Positions 49,593 to 57,255 of a stretch of DNA of 64,000 nt are shown piece after piece. Position numbers and translations under genes: made by a program. Position 1 is the stretch's first letter; the number at the start of each line of letters is the position of its first letter. The notes beneath the pieces are model-generated. The model was not told the DNA's origin, did no database searches, and worked only from the letters and a program-made list of their open reading frames with translations. The stretch covers positions 7,874,001 to 7,938,000 of the forward strand of contig NZ_CP109104.1 of NCBI RefSeq assembly GCF_035917675.1, written 5' to 3'. The DNA is from Streptomyces sp. NBC_01775. Lineage in GTDB: Bacteria > Actinomycetota > Actinomycetes > Streptomycetales > Streptomycetaceae.

Positions 49593-50804
49593 ATGAGCAG
49601 GTCGCCGAACAGGTCGTCGAAGCGGAAGGTCCTCATCTCCGGTGCCAGCATCGCGGGGCCCGCGCTGGCCTACTGGCTCCAGCGGTACGGCTTCGAGGTC
49701 ACCGTCGTGGAGAAGGCGAGCGCGGTGCGCGGCGGTGGGTACCCCATCGACGTCCGCGGCACGGCGCTGGACGTCATCGACCGGATGGGCGCGCTGCCCC
49801 AGCTCCGCGCCGCCCACATCGACAGCCGCAGGATCTCCTTCGTGGGGGCCGACGGCGCAGCCCTGGGTTCCATCAGGCCCGAGGTGCTCACCGGGGGAGT
49901 GGAAGGCCGTGACGTGGAAGTGGGCCGGGGGGACCTGGCCGACCTGCTTCACGAAGCCGTGCGCGACGAGGTCGAGTTCCTCTTCGGCGACTCCATCGCC
50001 ACCCTCCATGACCACGAAGGCGGCGTGGACGTGGTCTTCCGCGGCGGGGCGCAGCGCACCTTCGACCTCGTCGTCGGCGCCGACGGACTCCACTCCCACA
50101 CCAGGGGCCTCGTCCTCGGTCCCGAGGAGCAGTACCACCGCTACCTCGGCTACTGCTTCGCCGGCTTCACGATGCCGAACCACTTCGGGCTCTCGCACGA
50201 AGCCCTGCTCTGGAACGTCCCGGGCAAGGCCGCGGCCCTCTACGCCTCGGGGGACGCCGAGCAGGTGCACGCCTTCTTGGTCTTCACCCGTCCCGAGCCC
50301 CCCTTCGAGGCGTTCCGGAACCCCGGCGCGCAGCGGGATCTCGTCGCCTCGGTCTTCGCCGGGGAACAGTGGGAGATCCCGCGCATGGTCGCCGCCATGC
50401 ACGCCGCCGACGACCTGTTCTTCGACGTCGCCAGCCAGATACATATGCCTCGGTGGTCCCAGGGCCGGGTCGCCCTCGTCGGCGACGCAGCCCACGCGCC
50501 CTCGTTCTTCTCCGGGCAGGGCTCCAGCATCGCGCTCGTCGGTGCCTATGTTCTCGCCGGTGAACTGGCCACCAACCCCGACCACCGCTCGGCCTTCGCG
50601 GCGTACGAGCACGGCGCGCGCGGGTTCGTGGAACTGAACCAGGCGCTCGCGGGCAAGGGAGGGGTCAGCGTCGCCCCGCGTACGGCCGAGGAGCTGGCGC
50701 GGCGCAACGCGGCGCTGCGCGCCTCCTCGTCGCTGCCCAGTGGTGACGAGGGGCGGGCGGTCAACTCGGCGCTCACGCTCCCCACGTACGCGCCCGCCCT
50801 GTAA
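49593..50804 (+). CDS. FAD-dependent monooxygenase (PHBH/TetX-like)
   Basis: 403 residues. FAD-binding start KVLISGASIAGPALAYWLQR with GxSxxG, then VVEKASAVRGGGYPID. The middle has LVVGADGLHSHTRG, and the C-terminal FAD motif is VALVGDAAHAPSFFSGQGSS. Group A flavin monooxygenases hydroxylate aromatic or polyketide substrates with NAD(P)H; some inactivate tetracyclines or rifamycins. Control by the divergent MarR protein is likely. AGAGGAGAG lies 8 bases before the ATG. Confidence 0.9.
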   Translation: MSRSPNRSSKRKVLISGASIAGPALAYWLQRYGFEVTVVEKASAVRGGGYPIDVRGTALDVIDRMGALPQLRAAHIDSRRISFVGADGAALGSIRPEVLTGGVEGRDVEVGRGDLADLLHEAVRDEVEFLFGDSIATLHDHEGGVDVVFRGGAQRTFDLVVGADGLHSHTRGLVLGPEEQYHRYLGYCFAGFTMPNHFGLSHEALLWNVPGKAAALYASGDAEQVHAFLVFTRPEPPFEAFRNPGAQRDLVASVFAGEQWEIPRMVAAMHAADDLFFDVASQIHMPRWSQGRVALVGDAAHAPSFFSGQGSSIALVGAYVLAGELATNPDHRSAFAAYEHGARGFVELNQALAGKGGVSVAPRTAEELARRNAALRASSSLPSGDEGRAVNSALTLPTYAPAL

Positions 50805-51045
50805 GGGCGCCGGAGCGCCGTGTGGGCGCCCGGCCGGAGCCAGGCCTTGTGCCCCTTGCTCTCCGGAGCGGATCGGGACGCTCCGCTACTGAATTTCTCT
50901 TGCCACAACTACAGAATTTTCCGCCGGGCGGCAGGTTTATTGTTACCGTTTTACGCGTCGGCGCCATCTCTTGCGTAATACCGGTCCCACCGTGTTAGGC
51001 TCGACGGCAGTTGCAGTTGTGGTTCCCAAAGACTTCAAATGTTCA

Positions 51046-51063
51046 CACGGCGAAATCGCCGTG
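51046..51063 (+). promoter_or_regulatory. Hairpin in the long leader of the cold-shock gene
   Basis: CACGGCGA (51046-51053) and TCGCCGTG (51056-51063) form an 8-bp stem. The 365-base interval 50805-51169 upstream of the cold-shock ATG has low GC around 50890-51090, with T-rich stretches, and holds no gene. Long structured leaders are usual for csp genes and control translation by temperature. Confidence 0.5.
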
Positions 51064-51169
51064 GGGGCAATTTTGTACTCCGGCATTTTCTCCGGACGGG
51101 GCAATCATCGCGGCGACGCGCGGAGTCGGCACAGTGCAGATTCCGAGAAACACCCGAAGGGGATATGTC

Positions 51170-51373
51170 ATGGCTACAGGCACCGTGAAGTGGTTCAACG
51201 CGGAAAAGGGCTTCGGCTTCATCGAGCAGGAGGGCGGCGGCGCCGACGTCTTCGCTCACTACTCGAACATCAACGCCACCGGCTTCCGTGAGCTTCAGGA
51301 AGGCCAGAAGGTGAGCTTCGACGTCACGCAGGGCCAGAAGGGCCCGCAGGCGGAGAACATCGTTCCCGCCTGA
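51170..51373 (+). CDS. Cold-shock protein, CspA family
   Basis: 67 residues, complete. [20 protein letters not shown] contains RNP1 (KGFGFI); RNP2 is DVFAHY, with the usual VFVHFS partly changed. The end [17 protein letters not shown] is typical. AGGGGA lies 6 bases before the ATG. It binds single-stranded nucleic acid as an RNA chaperone. A factor-independent terminator follows at once, and a DEAD-box helicase lies downstream. Confidence 0.95.
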   Translation: MATGTVKWFNAEKGFGFIEQEGGGADVFAHYSNINATGFRELQEGQKVSFDVTQGQKGPQAENIVPA

Positions 51374-51391
51374 CGCCGACGCGTAGGGCGT

Positions 51392-51443
51392 AGCTGGGGC
51401 CCGCACCCTGACTCGGGATGCGGGCCCCAGCTCGTTGCTTTTT
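51392..51443 (+). terminator. Rho-independent terminator of the cold-shock gene
   Basis: AGCTGGGGCCCGCA (51392-51405) pairs with 51419-51432 over 14 bp, followed by CGTTGC and TTTTT (51439-51443). Confidence 0.9.
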
Positions 51444-51659
51444 GGTTGATGTCACCGCCGTTCGCGGGCCCACAGGGCCGGAGGCCGTGACGCACCACCC
51501 CCACGATGAGGGCGGGACCCGGACTCAACAGTGCCCATGGAATTGCGGCGCGTGAATTCTCCACGCCGCCTGTCCATGAACTGCCGGACCGTTTTCTCGT
51601 CTCATTTCTTGGCTCGTTCTTGCGATTACCCCAATTCGTGCTGTCAAAGCCGTGTGGGA

Positions 51660-51688
51660 CTTCCTCGATACGTGCCGAATCGAGGAAG
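51660..51688 (+). promoter_or_regulatory. Leader hairpin sequestering the ribosome binding site of the DEAD-box helicase
   Basis: CTTCCTCGAT (51660-51669) pairs exactly with ATCGAGGAAG (51679-51688), nine-base loop. GAGGAAGG is the only Shine-Dalgarno before the ATG at 51700, and all but its last base sits in the 3' arm. Translation would need the stem to open. Confidence 0.65.
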
Positions 51689-51699
51689 GTTCTATCTCA

Positions 51700-53184
51700 A
51701 TGAACCGCACTACTCGCACCAATGGACGCGCCGGGCGGCCCCGTACGGGCGACTCCGCCGGATCGCGCCACGGCGCCCGCTCGCAGACCTCCGGCAGCCG
51801 TCCGTCCGGCGGCTCAGGACGCTCCAACGGCTGGGGCGGACGTCGGTCCACGCCTCTTCAGGGAGAGTTCGCGCCGCCGGTCACCCACACCCCCGCGCTG
51901 CCCGCCGTCGAGGCGTTCGACGAGTTGGAGCTGCCCGCGCCGCTGCTGAAGACACTCACGGGCCTCGGCATGGCAACGCCGTTCCCGATCCAGTCCGCCA
52001 CCTTGCCGAACTCGCTCGCCGGCCGCGACGTGCTGGGCCGGGGACGTACCGGCTCCGGGAAGACCCTCGCCTTCGGACTGGCGCTGCTGGCCCGTACGGC
52101 CGGACAGCGCGCCGAGCCGCGCAGCCCGCTGGCCATGGTGCTGGTCCCCACCCGGGAGCTGGCCCAGCAGGTCACCGACGCGCTCACCCCCTACGCCCGC
52201 TCGGTCAGGCTGCGCATGGCCACCGTGGTCGGCGGCATGTCCATCGGCCGCCAGGCGTCGGCGCTGCGCGGCGGCGCCGAGGTCGTCGTCGCGACCCCGG
52301 GACGGCTCAAGGACCTGGTGGGACGCGGCGACTGCCGACTGGACGGGGTGGCCGTGACGGTGCTGGACGAGGCCGATCAGATGGCCGACATGGGCTTCAT
52401 GCCCCAGGTCACCGAGCTGCTGGACATGGTGGACCCCGGAGGCCAGCGGATGCTGTTCTCCGCCACGCTGGACCGCAACGTCGACAGCCTGGTCCGCCGC
52501 TATCTCCACGACCCCGTGGTCCACTCCGTCGACCCCTCTGCGGGCGCGGTCACCACGATGGAGCACCACCTGCTGTACGTGCGCGGCGCCGACAAGCACG
52601 ACACCGCGACCGAGATCGCGGCCCGCGACGGCCGGGTGCTCATGTTCCTGGACACCAAGCACGCCGTCGACCGGCTCACCCAAGGGCTGCTCAAGAGCGG
52701 TGTGCGGGCGGCGGCGCTGCACGGCGGCAAGTCCCAGCCCCAGCGCACGCGCACCCTCAACCAGTTCAAGAACGGGCACGCCACGGTGCTGGTCGCCACC
52801 AACGTCGCGGCCCGTGGCATCCACGTCGCCGACCTCGACCTCGTCGTCAACATCGACCCGCCGAGCGATCACAAGGACTACCTGCACCGGGGCGGCCGTA
52901 CCGCCCGCGCCGGCAAGTCCGGCACCGTCGTCACCCTCGTCCTGCCCGAGCAGCGGCGCGGCATGACGCGGATGCTGGCCAGCGCGGGCATCACCCCGCA
53001 GACTACCCAGGTCCACTCCGGCAGCGCCGAGCTGAGCCGTATCACCGGTGCGCAGGCCCCCTCGGGTATCCCCGTCGTCGTCACCCCGCCCCCCGCCGAG
53101 AGCGGCCCGCGAGGCTCCTCGTCGGGGCAGAACCGGCGCCGCCGGGCACCCAACGGCCGCCGCCCCTTCAAGGGCGCGGCCTGA
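51700..53184 (+). CDS. DEAD-box ATP-dependent RNA helicase
   Basis: 494 residues. A Gly/Ser/Arg-rich tail of about 65 residues precedes the core. Motifs: Q (FPIQ), I GRTGSGKT (115-122, Gly for the usual Ala), Ia PTRELAQQ, Ib TPGRL, II DEAD with following QMADMGF, III SAT, IV/V VATNVAARGIHVADLDLVV, VI HRGGRTARAG. The C-terminal tail is basic. ATG at 51700 fits the tail start; an upstream in-frame GTG at 51652 lies within the hairpin leader and has no ribosome binding site. Position next to a cold-shock gene suggests a role in unwinding RNA at low temperature. Confidence 0.93.
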   Translation: MNRTTRTNGRAGRPRTGDSAGSRHGARSQTSGSRPSGGSGRSNGWGGRRSTPLQGEFAPPVTHTPALPAVEAFDELELPAPLLKTLTGLGMATPFPIQSATLPNSLAGRDVLGRGRTGSGKTLAFGLALLARTAGQRAEPRSPLAMVLVPTRELAQQVTDALTPYARSVRLRMATVVGGMSIGRQASALRGGAEVVVATPGRLKDLVGRGDCRLDGVAVTVLDEADQMADMGFMPQVTELLDMVDPGGQRMLFSATLDRNVDSLVRRYLHDPVVHSVDPSAGAVTTMEHHLLYVRGADKHDTATEIAARDGRVLMFLDTKHAVDRLTQGLLKSGVRAAALHGGKSQPQRTRTLNQFKNGHATVLVATNVAARGIHVADLDLVVNIDPPSDHKDYLHRGGRTARAGKSGTVVTLVLPEQRRGMTRMLASAGITPQTTQVHSGSAELSRITGAQAPSGIPVVVTPPPAESGPRGSSSGQNRRRRAPNGRRPFKGAA

Positions 53185-53261
53185 TCCGCCCGCCGGGCCC
53201 GGGAGCCGGCCCTCGGGCCCCAGGCCCAGTACCGTGGCTCACCCAGCCTGAAAGGTGCCTT

Positions 53262-53660
53262 TTGACTCAGACATTGACGCAGCCCCGGCAGGCAGGCTGC
53301 CCCGGGCCCACCGCCGCCGACGCCATGACCACACCCGGACCGCAGGCCCACGGTGACATGAGCGTCGACGTGGCGCTCTCCGTTCTCAGCAGCGCGCGCG
53401 CCGCGCACCTTCTCATCCGTGACGAGGACGGCCGCTGCACCGGCCTGGTGACCGCCGCTCAGCTCGCCGCCCACCGCAGCGGCACCTGGTACACCGACCG
53501 CACCCGCCTGCATGACATCGCTCACGACCGGGGCCCGTTCATCGCGGCGGCCACCTCGGTCCACGAAGCGGAACGCGCGATGCGTGCCAGGGAACTCGGC
53601 ACCTCACCCGTGATCGACCCGGACGGCTACGCCCTGGGCGTTCTCGCCCTCTCCCACTGA
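53262..53660 (+). CDS. CBS-domain protein, TTG start
   Basis: 132 residues from TTG at 53262, with AAAGG 6 bases upstream. No ATG fits without cutting the domain. Two CBS motifs can be traced: TAADAMTTPGP to GLVTAAQLAAHRSGTWY, then LHDIAHDRGPF to YALGVLALSH. CBS pairs bind adenosine ligands and usually regulate a partner. It follows the helicase by 77 bp and is probably in the same operon. Confidence 0.75.
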   Translation: MTQTLTQPRQAGCPGPTAADAMTTPGPQAHGDMSVDVALSVLSSARAAHLLIRDEDGRCTGLVTAAQLAAHRSGTWYTDRTRLHDIAHDRGPFIAAATSVHEAERAMRARELGTSPVIDPDGYALGVLALSH

Positions 53661-53723
53661 TCAGTACTGACCCGCTCCCGGGCCGGTGATCCCTCCGGCC
53701 TTTCGCCAACCCGAGGAGACTCT

Positions 53724-54140
53724 GTGCGCTGTGTCATCGCCCACTTCCCCTTCGACCTGTTCGCCAGTGAAGTTCAGCAGAAGATGAAGGGGGTCAAACC
53801 GGAACCCGTCACCGGTGCTTCCGTGATCATCGGCCGCCGTACCTACCCCGTCATGCAGGTCGGGGAGTTGATCACCCGGCAGGACCGTCGCGACTTCAGT
53901 GCCGGTGAGGTGATGCGAGCGCTGACGCGCCTCGGCTTCACCGTCCGCGCGCTTCCCCCGCAGCCCCCCGTGGAGGCGGTCCCCGCCCCTGCGGTGACCC
54001 CGGCACCCGCTGCCGACCCGATCTCGGCCGAGAACATGCCCTCGCTGCTCCCGCCGCCCATGCACCACACGCCGACCGCGCCGACGGTGCCCGGAAGCGG
54101 TGTGGCGAACAATGACCCCTTCCGACCGATGGAGTCCTGA
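53724..54140 (+). CDS. Conserved actinobacterial protein (SCO5918-like)
   Basis: 138 residues. The first 75 are conserved-looking: MRCVIAHFPFDLFASEVQQK, IIGRRTYPVMQVGELITRQ and DFSAGEVMRALTRLGFTV. The rest is a Pro/Ala-rich tail. I recall proteins of this kind next to DEAD-box and cold-shock genes in Streptomyces under the name SCO5918 family; this is memory, not a search. Function unknown. GAGGAG lies 8 bases before the ATG. The end shows a small duplication: GGAGTCCTGAGCACC twice (54131, 54149), so the stop is followed by a second copy. Confidence 0.75.
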   Translation: MRCVIAHFPFDLFASEVQQKMKGVKPEPVTGASVIIGRRTYPVMQVGELITRQDRRDFSAGEVMRALTRLGFTVRALPPQPPVEAVPAPAVTPAPAADPISAENMPSLLPPPMHHTPTAPTVPGSGVANNDPFRPMES

Positions 54141-54179
54141 GCACCGGTGGAGTCCTGAGCACCCCGTGCTGAGCTTGGT

Positions 54180-54215
54180 GTGGCCGCGGCCTTGAGGCCG
54201 CGGCCACGCTGTTTT
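54180..54215 (+). terminator. Rho-independent terminator of the cold-shock/helicase operon
   Basis: GTGGCCGCGGCC (54180-54191), loop TTGA, GGCCGCGGCCAC (54196-54207), then TTTT (54212-54215). Confidence 0.85.
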
Positions 54216-54289
54216 CCGCTGCGCGTGCCACGACGGCCCGGCGACGGTGCGGGGCCCGCAGGGGAGAGCGGTTCGTGGCCGGGCTCTTC

Positions 54290-54329
54290 CGGCTCCGTTC
54301 GAGCGGGGGATCGAGTAGGGGATCCCATC
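54290..54329. repeat. Interspersed repeat, copy C (intergenic)
   Basis: CGGCTCCGTTCGAGCGGGGG followed by GATC- and CCCATC-containing sequence. It resembles the copies inside the ECF42 gene at 55341 and 56222, with the shared core TTCGAGC and flanking C/G runs. Confidence 0.5.
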
Positions 54330-54470
54330 ACCGCCCGGCCGGTGAGCTTGGCCCGCGGCGGCGCGAGGTCGTGTTCCTCGGTCCAGGTCCCCCGGCGACA
54401 CGAGGGCTCGGGGCAGCGCCAGCTCCGCGCGACCACCCCGCGAACAGTCCATCGGCGCGAGGGGACCACG

Positions 54471-54550
54471 ACGCGCCAGGACCACACGTGACGCACCAGG
54501 ACCACACGTGACGCACCAGGACCACACGTGACGCGCCAGGACCACACGTA
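54471..54550. repeat. Four tandem 20-bp repeats in an intergenic region
   Basis: ACGCRCCAGGACCACACGTG is repeated at 54471, 54491, 54511 and 54531 (the last ends ACGTA). The R position alternates G, A, A, G. Each unit carries the palindrome CACGTG. Between the terminator at 54215 and the YCII gene at 54788 there is no supported gene; this array and a repeat copy at 54290 are the only structure seen in the 647-bp gap. Confidence 0.9.
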
Positions 54551-54787
54551 CGGTGACACACGCGAGGCCTTCGCTTGACTCAGTTGCTCGGTAGCTGCTG
54601 ATCTTGGAAGGCCTTGTTCCGTCTCGCCCTCGCGACGCCGTGGACCCGGACACTGCGAGACGGCTCACCCAGGCTCATCTACGAGAGCCGAAAAAAATCT
54701 GACGGCGATGTCGAGAACCGGCGATCGGCTCCGTCCCCGGGGTGAACGCGACCACAATGGGTCGCACGAGCATCGAGGAGAACCATC

Positions 54788-55195
54788 ATGGCCAAGTACC
54801 TGCTGCTGAAGCACTACCGGGGCGCCCCGGCTTCGGTCAACGACGTGCCGATGGACCAGTGGAGCCCGGGGGAGATCTCGGCGCATGTGCAGTACATGAA
54901 CGACTTCGCGGCCCGGCTGGAGGAGACAGGCGAGTTCGTCGACGGCCAGGCGCTCGCCCCCGAGGGAGCGTGGGTCCGCTACGACGGTGAGGGGCGCCCG
55001 CCGGTCACCGACGGACCGTTCGCGGAGACCAAGGACCTCATCGCCGGCTGGATGATCATCGACGTCGACAGCTACGAGCGCGCCGTCAAGCTGGCCGGGG
55101 AGCTGTCGGCCGCCCCTGGGGCGGGCGGCAAGCCGATCCACGAGTGGCTGGAGGTGCGCCCGTTCCTGGCCGAGGCGCCCACCATCACGGAGTGA
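54788..55195 (+). CDS. YCII/DGPF-domain protein, partner of ECF42 sigma factor
   Basis: 135 residues. The motif VTDGPFAETKDLIAGW defines the DGPF subgroup of YCII proteins. GAGGAGA lies 7 bases before the ATG. DGPF proteins are regularly encoded next to ECF42 sigma factors and probably modulate or serve them; the reaction is unknown. The stop overlaps a possible GTG start of the sigma factor. Confidence 0.9.
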   Translation: MAKYLLLKHYRGAPASVNDVPMDQWSPGEISAHVQYMNDFAARLEETGEFVDGQALAPEGAWVRYDGEGRPPVTDGPFAETKDLIAGWMIIDVDSYERAVKLAGELSAAPGAGGKPIHEWLEVRPFLAEAPTITE

Positions 55196-55203
55196 CGTCA
55201 CCG

Positions 55204-56415
55204 ATGGACGAGGTCCTGCTCAGGAGCCTCACGCCGAGCGTGCTCACCGTCCTCGTCCGCCGCGGAGCCAACTTCGCGGCGGCCGAGGACGCCGTGCAGG
55301 ACGCTCTGGTCGAGGCGCTCCGGGTCTGGGCGGCCGGCCCTTCCCCGGACTCTCGGCTTCGCTCGAGCGGGGAAGACCCCATTCGGGATGCCAAGGGCTG
55401 GCTGGTCACCGTGGCCTGGCGCAAGTTCCTCGACGCGACGCGTGCCGACACTGCCCGCCGCCGGCGTGAGGACCGCGTCGAGGAGGAGCCGACGCCCGGG
55501 CCGGCGCCCGCGGTGGACGACACGCTCCAGCTCTACTTCCTGTGCGCCCACTCGTCGCTGACCCCGGCATCGGCGGTCGCGCTCACGCTGCGCGCCGTCG
55601 GCGGGCTGACCACCCGCCAGATCGCCGAGGCCTACCTGGTGCCCGAGGCGACCATGGCGCAGCGCATCAGCCGGGCCAAGCGCACGGTCTCCGGCGTGCG
55701 CTTCGACCGGCCCGGCGACGTCGCCACCGTGCTGCGCGTCCTCTACCTCGTCTTCAACGAGGGCTACTCCGGCGACGTCGACCTCGCCGCCGAGGCCATC
55801 CGGCTCACCCGGCAGCTCGCGGCCCGCATCGACCACCCCGAGGTGGCCGGGCTGCTCGCCCTCATGCTGCTCCACCACGCCCGGCGTGCCGCCCGGACCG
55901 CGTCCGACGGCAGCCTGGTGCCGCTCGCCGAGCAGGACCGCGGCCGGTGGGACACTGCGTTGATCGCCGAGGGCGTCGGGATCCTTCAGGCGGCCCTCGC
56001 CCGCGACCGGCTGGGCGAGTTCCAGGCTCAGGCCGCCATCGCGGCACTCCACGCTGACGCGCCCACCGCCGAGGAGACCGACTGGGTGCAGATCGTCGAG
56101 TGGTACGACGAGCTCACGCGCCTGACCGACAGCCCGGTCGTCCGGCTCAACCGCGCGGTCGCCGTCGGGGAGGCCGACGGACCGCGCGCCGGCCTGGCGG
56201 CGCTCGCGGCGCTGGACGCCTCCTCCCCGAGCTCTTCGAGCAGGGGACACCCCATTCCCCGCCACGCCGCGGTGGCGGCGTACCTCCACGAGCGCGACGG
56301 CGACCTGGCGACGGCGGCACGGCTGTACGCCGAGGCGGCCCACAAGGCACCCAACCTCGCCGAGCGTGACCACCTGACACGCCAGGCCGCCCGGCTCAAC
56401 GCCCGCCGGCGCTGA
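55204..56415 (+). CDS. ECF42-type RNA polymerase sigma factor with C-terminal helical extension
   Basis: 403 residues from ATG 55204; GTG 55192 overlapping the upstream stop (GTGA) is an alternative. Sigma region 2 is at about 8-70 (LTPSVLTVLVRRGANFAAAE, DAVQDALVEAL) and region 4 at about 115-165 (LTTRQIAEAYLVPEATMAQR, ISRAKRTV). A long TPR-like C-terminus is typical of ECF42. Two in-frame interruptions stand out: residues 45-60 (PSPDSRLRSSGEDPI) and 340-351 (SSPSSSSRGHPI). Both come from an interspersed DNA repeat and lie in loops. Activity is probably kept. Confidence 0.88.
   Translation: MDEVLLRSLTPSVLTVLVRRGANFAAAEDAVQDALVEALRVWAAGPSPDSRLRSSGEDPIRDAKGWLVTVAWRKFLDATRADTARRRREDRVEEEPTPGPAPAVDDTLQLYFLCAHSSLTPASAVALTLRAVGGLTTRQIAEAYLVPEATMAQRISRAKRTVSGVRFDRPGDVATVLRVLYLVFNEGYSGDVDLAAEAIRLTRQLAARIDHPEVAGLLALMLLHHARRAARTASDGSLVPLAEQDRGRWDTALIAEGVGILQAALARDRLGEFQAQAAIAALHADAPTAEETDWVQIVEWYDELTRLTDSPVVRLNRAVAVGEADGPRAGLAALAALDASSPSSSSRGHPIPRHAAVAAYLHERDGDLATAARLYAEAAHKAPNLAERDHLTRQAARLNARRR
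55341..55384. repeat. Interspersed repeat, copy A, in frame in the ECF42 gene
   Basis: TTCCCCGG... with CTCTCGGCTTCGCTCGAGC and CGGGGAA, ending CCCCATTC. TTCCCCG and CGGGGAA form a stem. The element separates sigma region 2.1 from 2.2 by about 15 residues. Confidence 0.65.
56222..56256. repeat. Interspersed repeat, copy B, in frame in the ECF42 gene
   Basis: CCTCCCCGAGCTC, TTC, GAGCAGGGG, then ACACCCCATTC. A shorter relative of copy A with the same order of C-run, CTCGAGC-like stem, G-run and CCCCATTC end. Confidence 0.6.
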
Positions 56416-56459
56416 CGGGTCGTGCTGGTCGAGGCCCAGTGAATTGTGCGGCTGCCTCA

Positions 56460-57179
56460 CTACCGCAGCCCTGCGGGGTGAATCTCCTCGTCGGCCAGTG
56501 CGCCGTCCACGGCCGCTTCGGCGTGGATCCGTGCGGTGGCGAACACCGGCACGGGGCTGTCCCCGGGACGGATCAGCAACTCGATCTCGGTGCAGCCCAG
56601 GATCACTCCCTCCGCCCCCTTGGCCACGAGTCCTTCGATGACACTCTGATAGGCGGCTCGGGACTCCTCCCGGACGATTCCGAGGCACAGTTCCTCGTAG
56701 ATCACCCGATGCACCAGCTCCCGCCCGGCCGCATCCGGCACCAGGACCTCCAGCCCGTGAGCCGCGAGGCGCCCCCGGTAGAAGTCCTGCTCCATGGTGA
56801 ACGCGGTGCCCAGCAGAGCGACGCGGCTCAGCCCCGCTGCACACACGGCGTCCGCGGTGGCGTCGGCCAGATGCAGCAGCGGGACGGACATGGCGTCGGC
56901 GACCTGATCGGCGACCTTGTGCATTGTGTTGGTGCACAGGAGCACCATGTCCGCACCGGCGGCCTCCACGGCGCGGGCGGCGGCTGCGAGGACCTCGCCC
57001 GCCTCGGTCCAGCGTCCCTCGGCCTGAAGCTGCTCGATGTGAGCGAAGTCGACGGAATACAGCACGCATTGGGCGGAGTGGAGGCCGCCGAGGCGGTCTC
57101 GCGTCAGCTCGTTCAGCAGCCGGTAGTACTCCGCTGTCGACTCCCAGCTCATCCCGCCGATCAGCCCGATCGTCTTCAT
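56460..57179 (-). CDS. Aspartate/glutamate racemase family protein
   Basis: 239 residues. Active-site Cys pair: LLCTNTMHKVAD (first half) and ILGCTEIELLI (second half). The start MKTIGLIGGMSWESTAEYY is typical of the aspartate racemase branch (YgeA-like). ATG at 57179 with GAGG 7 bases upstream was preferred over 57224. Substrate may be Asp, Glu or another amino acid. Gene is alone on the minus strand, convergent with the ECF42 gene. Confidence 0.9.
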   Translation of the reverse strand: MKTIGLIGGMSWESTAEYYRLLNELTRDRLGGLHSAQCVLYSVDFAHIEQLQAEGRWTEAGEVLAAAARAVEAAGADMVLLCTNTMHKVADQVADAMSVPLLHLADATADAVCAAGLSRVALLGTAFTMEQDFYRGRLAAHGLEVLVPDAAGRELVHRVIYEELCLGIVREESRAAYQSVIEGLVAKGAEGVILGCTEIELLIRPGDSPVPVFATARIHAEAAVDGALADEEIHPAGLR

Positions 57180-57255
57180 GTCCGTACCTCGAACTTCCTG
57201 GGCTCGGCGCCCCGTCGTATGCACGCGCGATCTTAAGCAGGGGGTGACTCCGCCC

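Noticed and set aside
51652..51700. Upstream GTG start for the DEAD-box helicase
   Set aside because: It lies just before and within the hairpin leader, lacks a ribosome binding site and adds residues unlike the family N-terminus.
54471..54550. CRISPR array
   Set aside because: The 20-bp units are directly adjacent with no spacers and no cas genes nearby.
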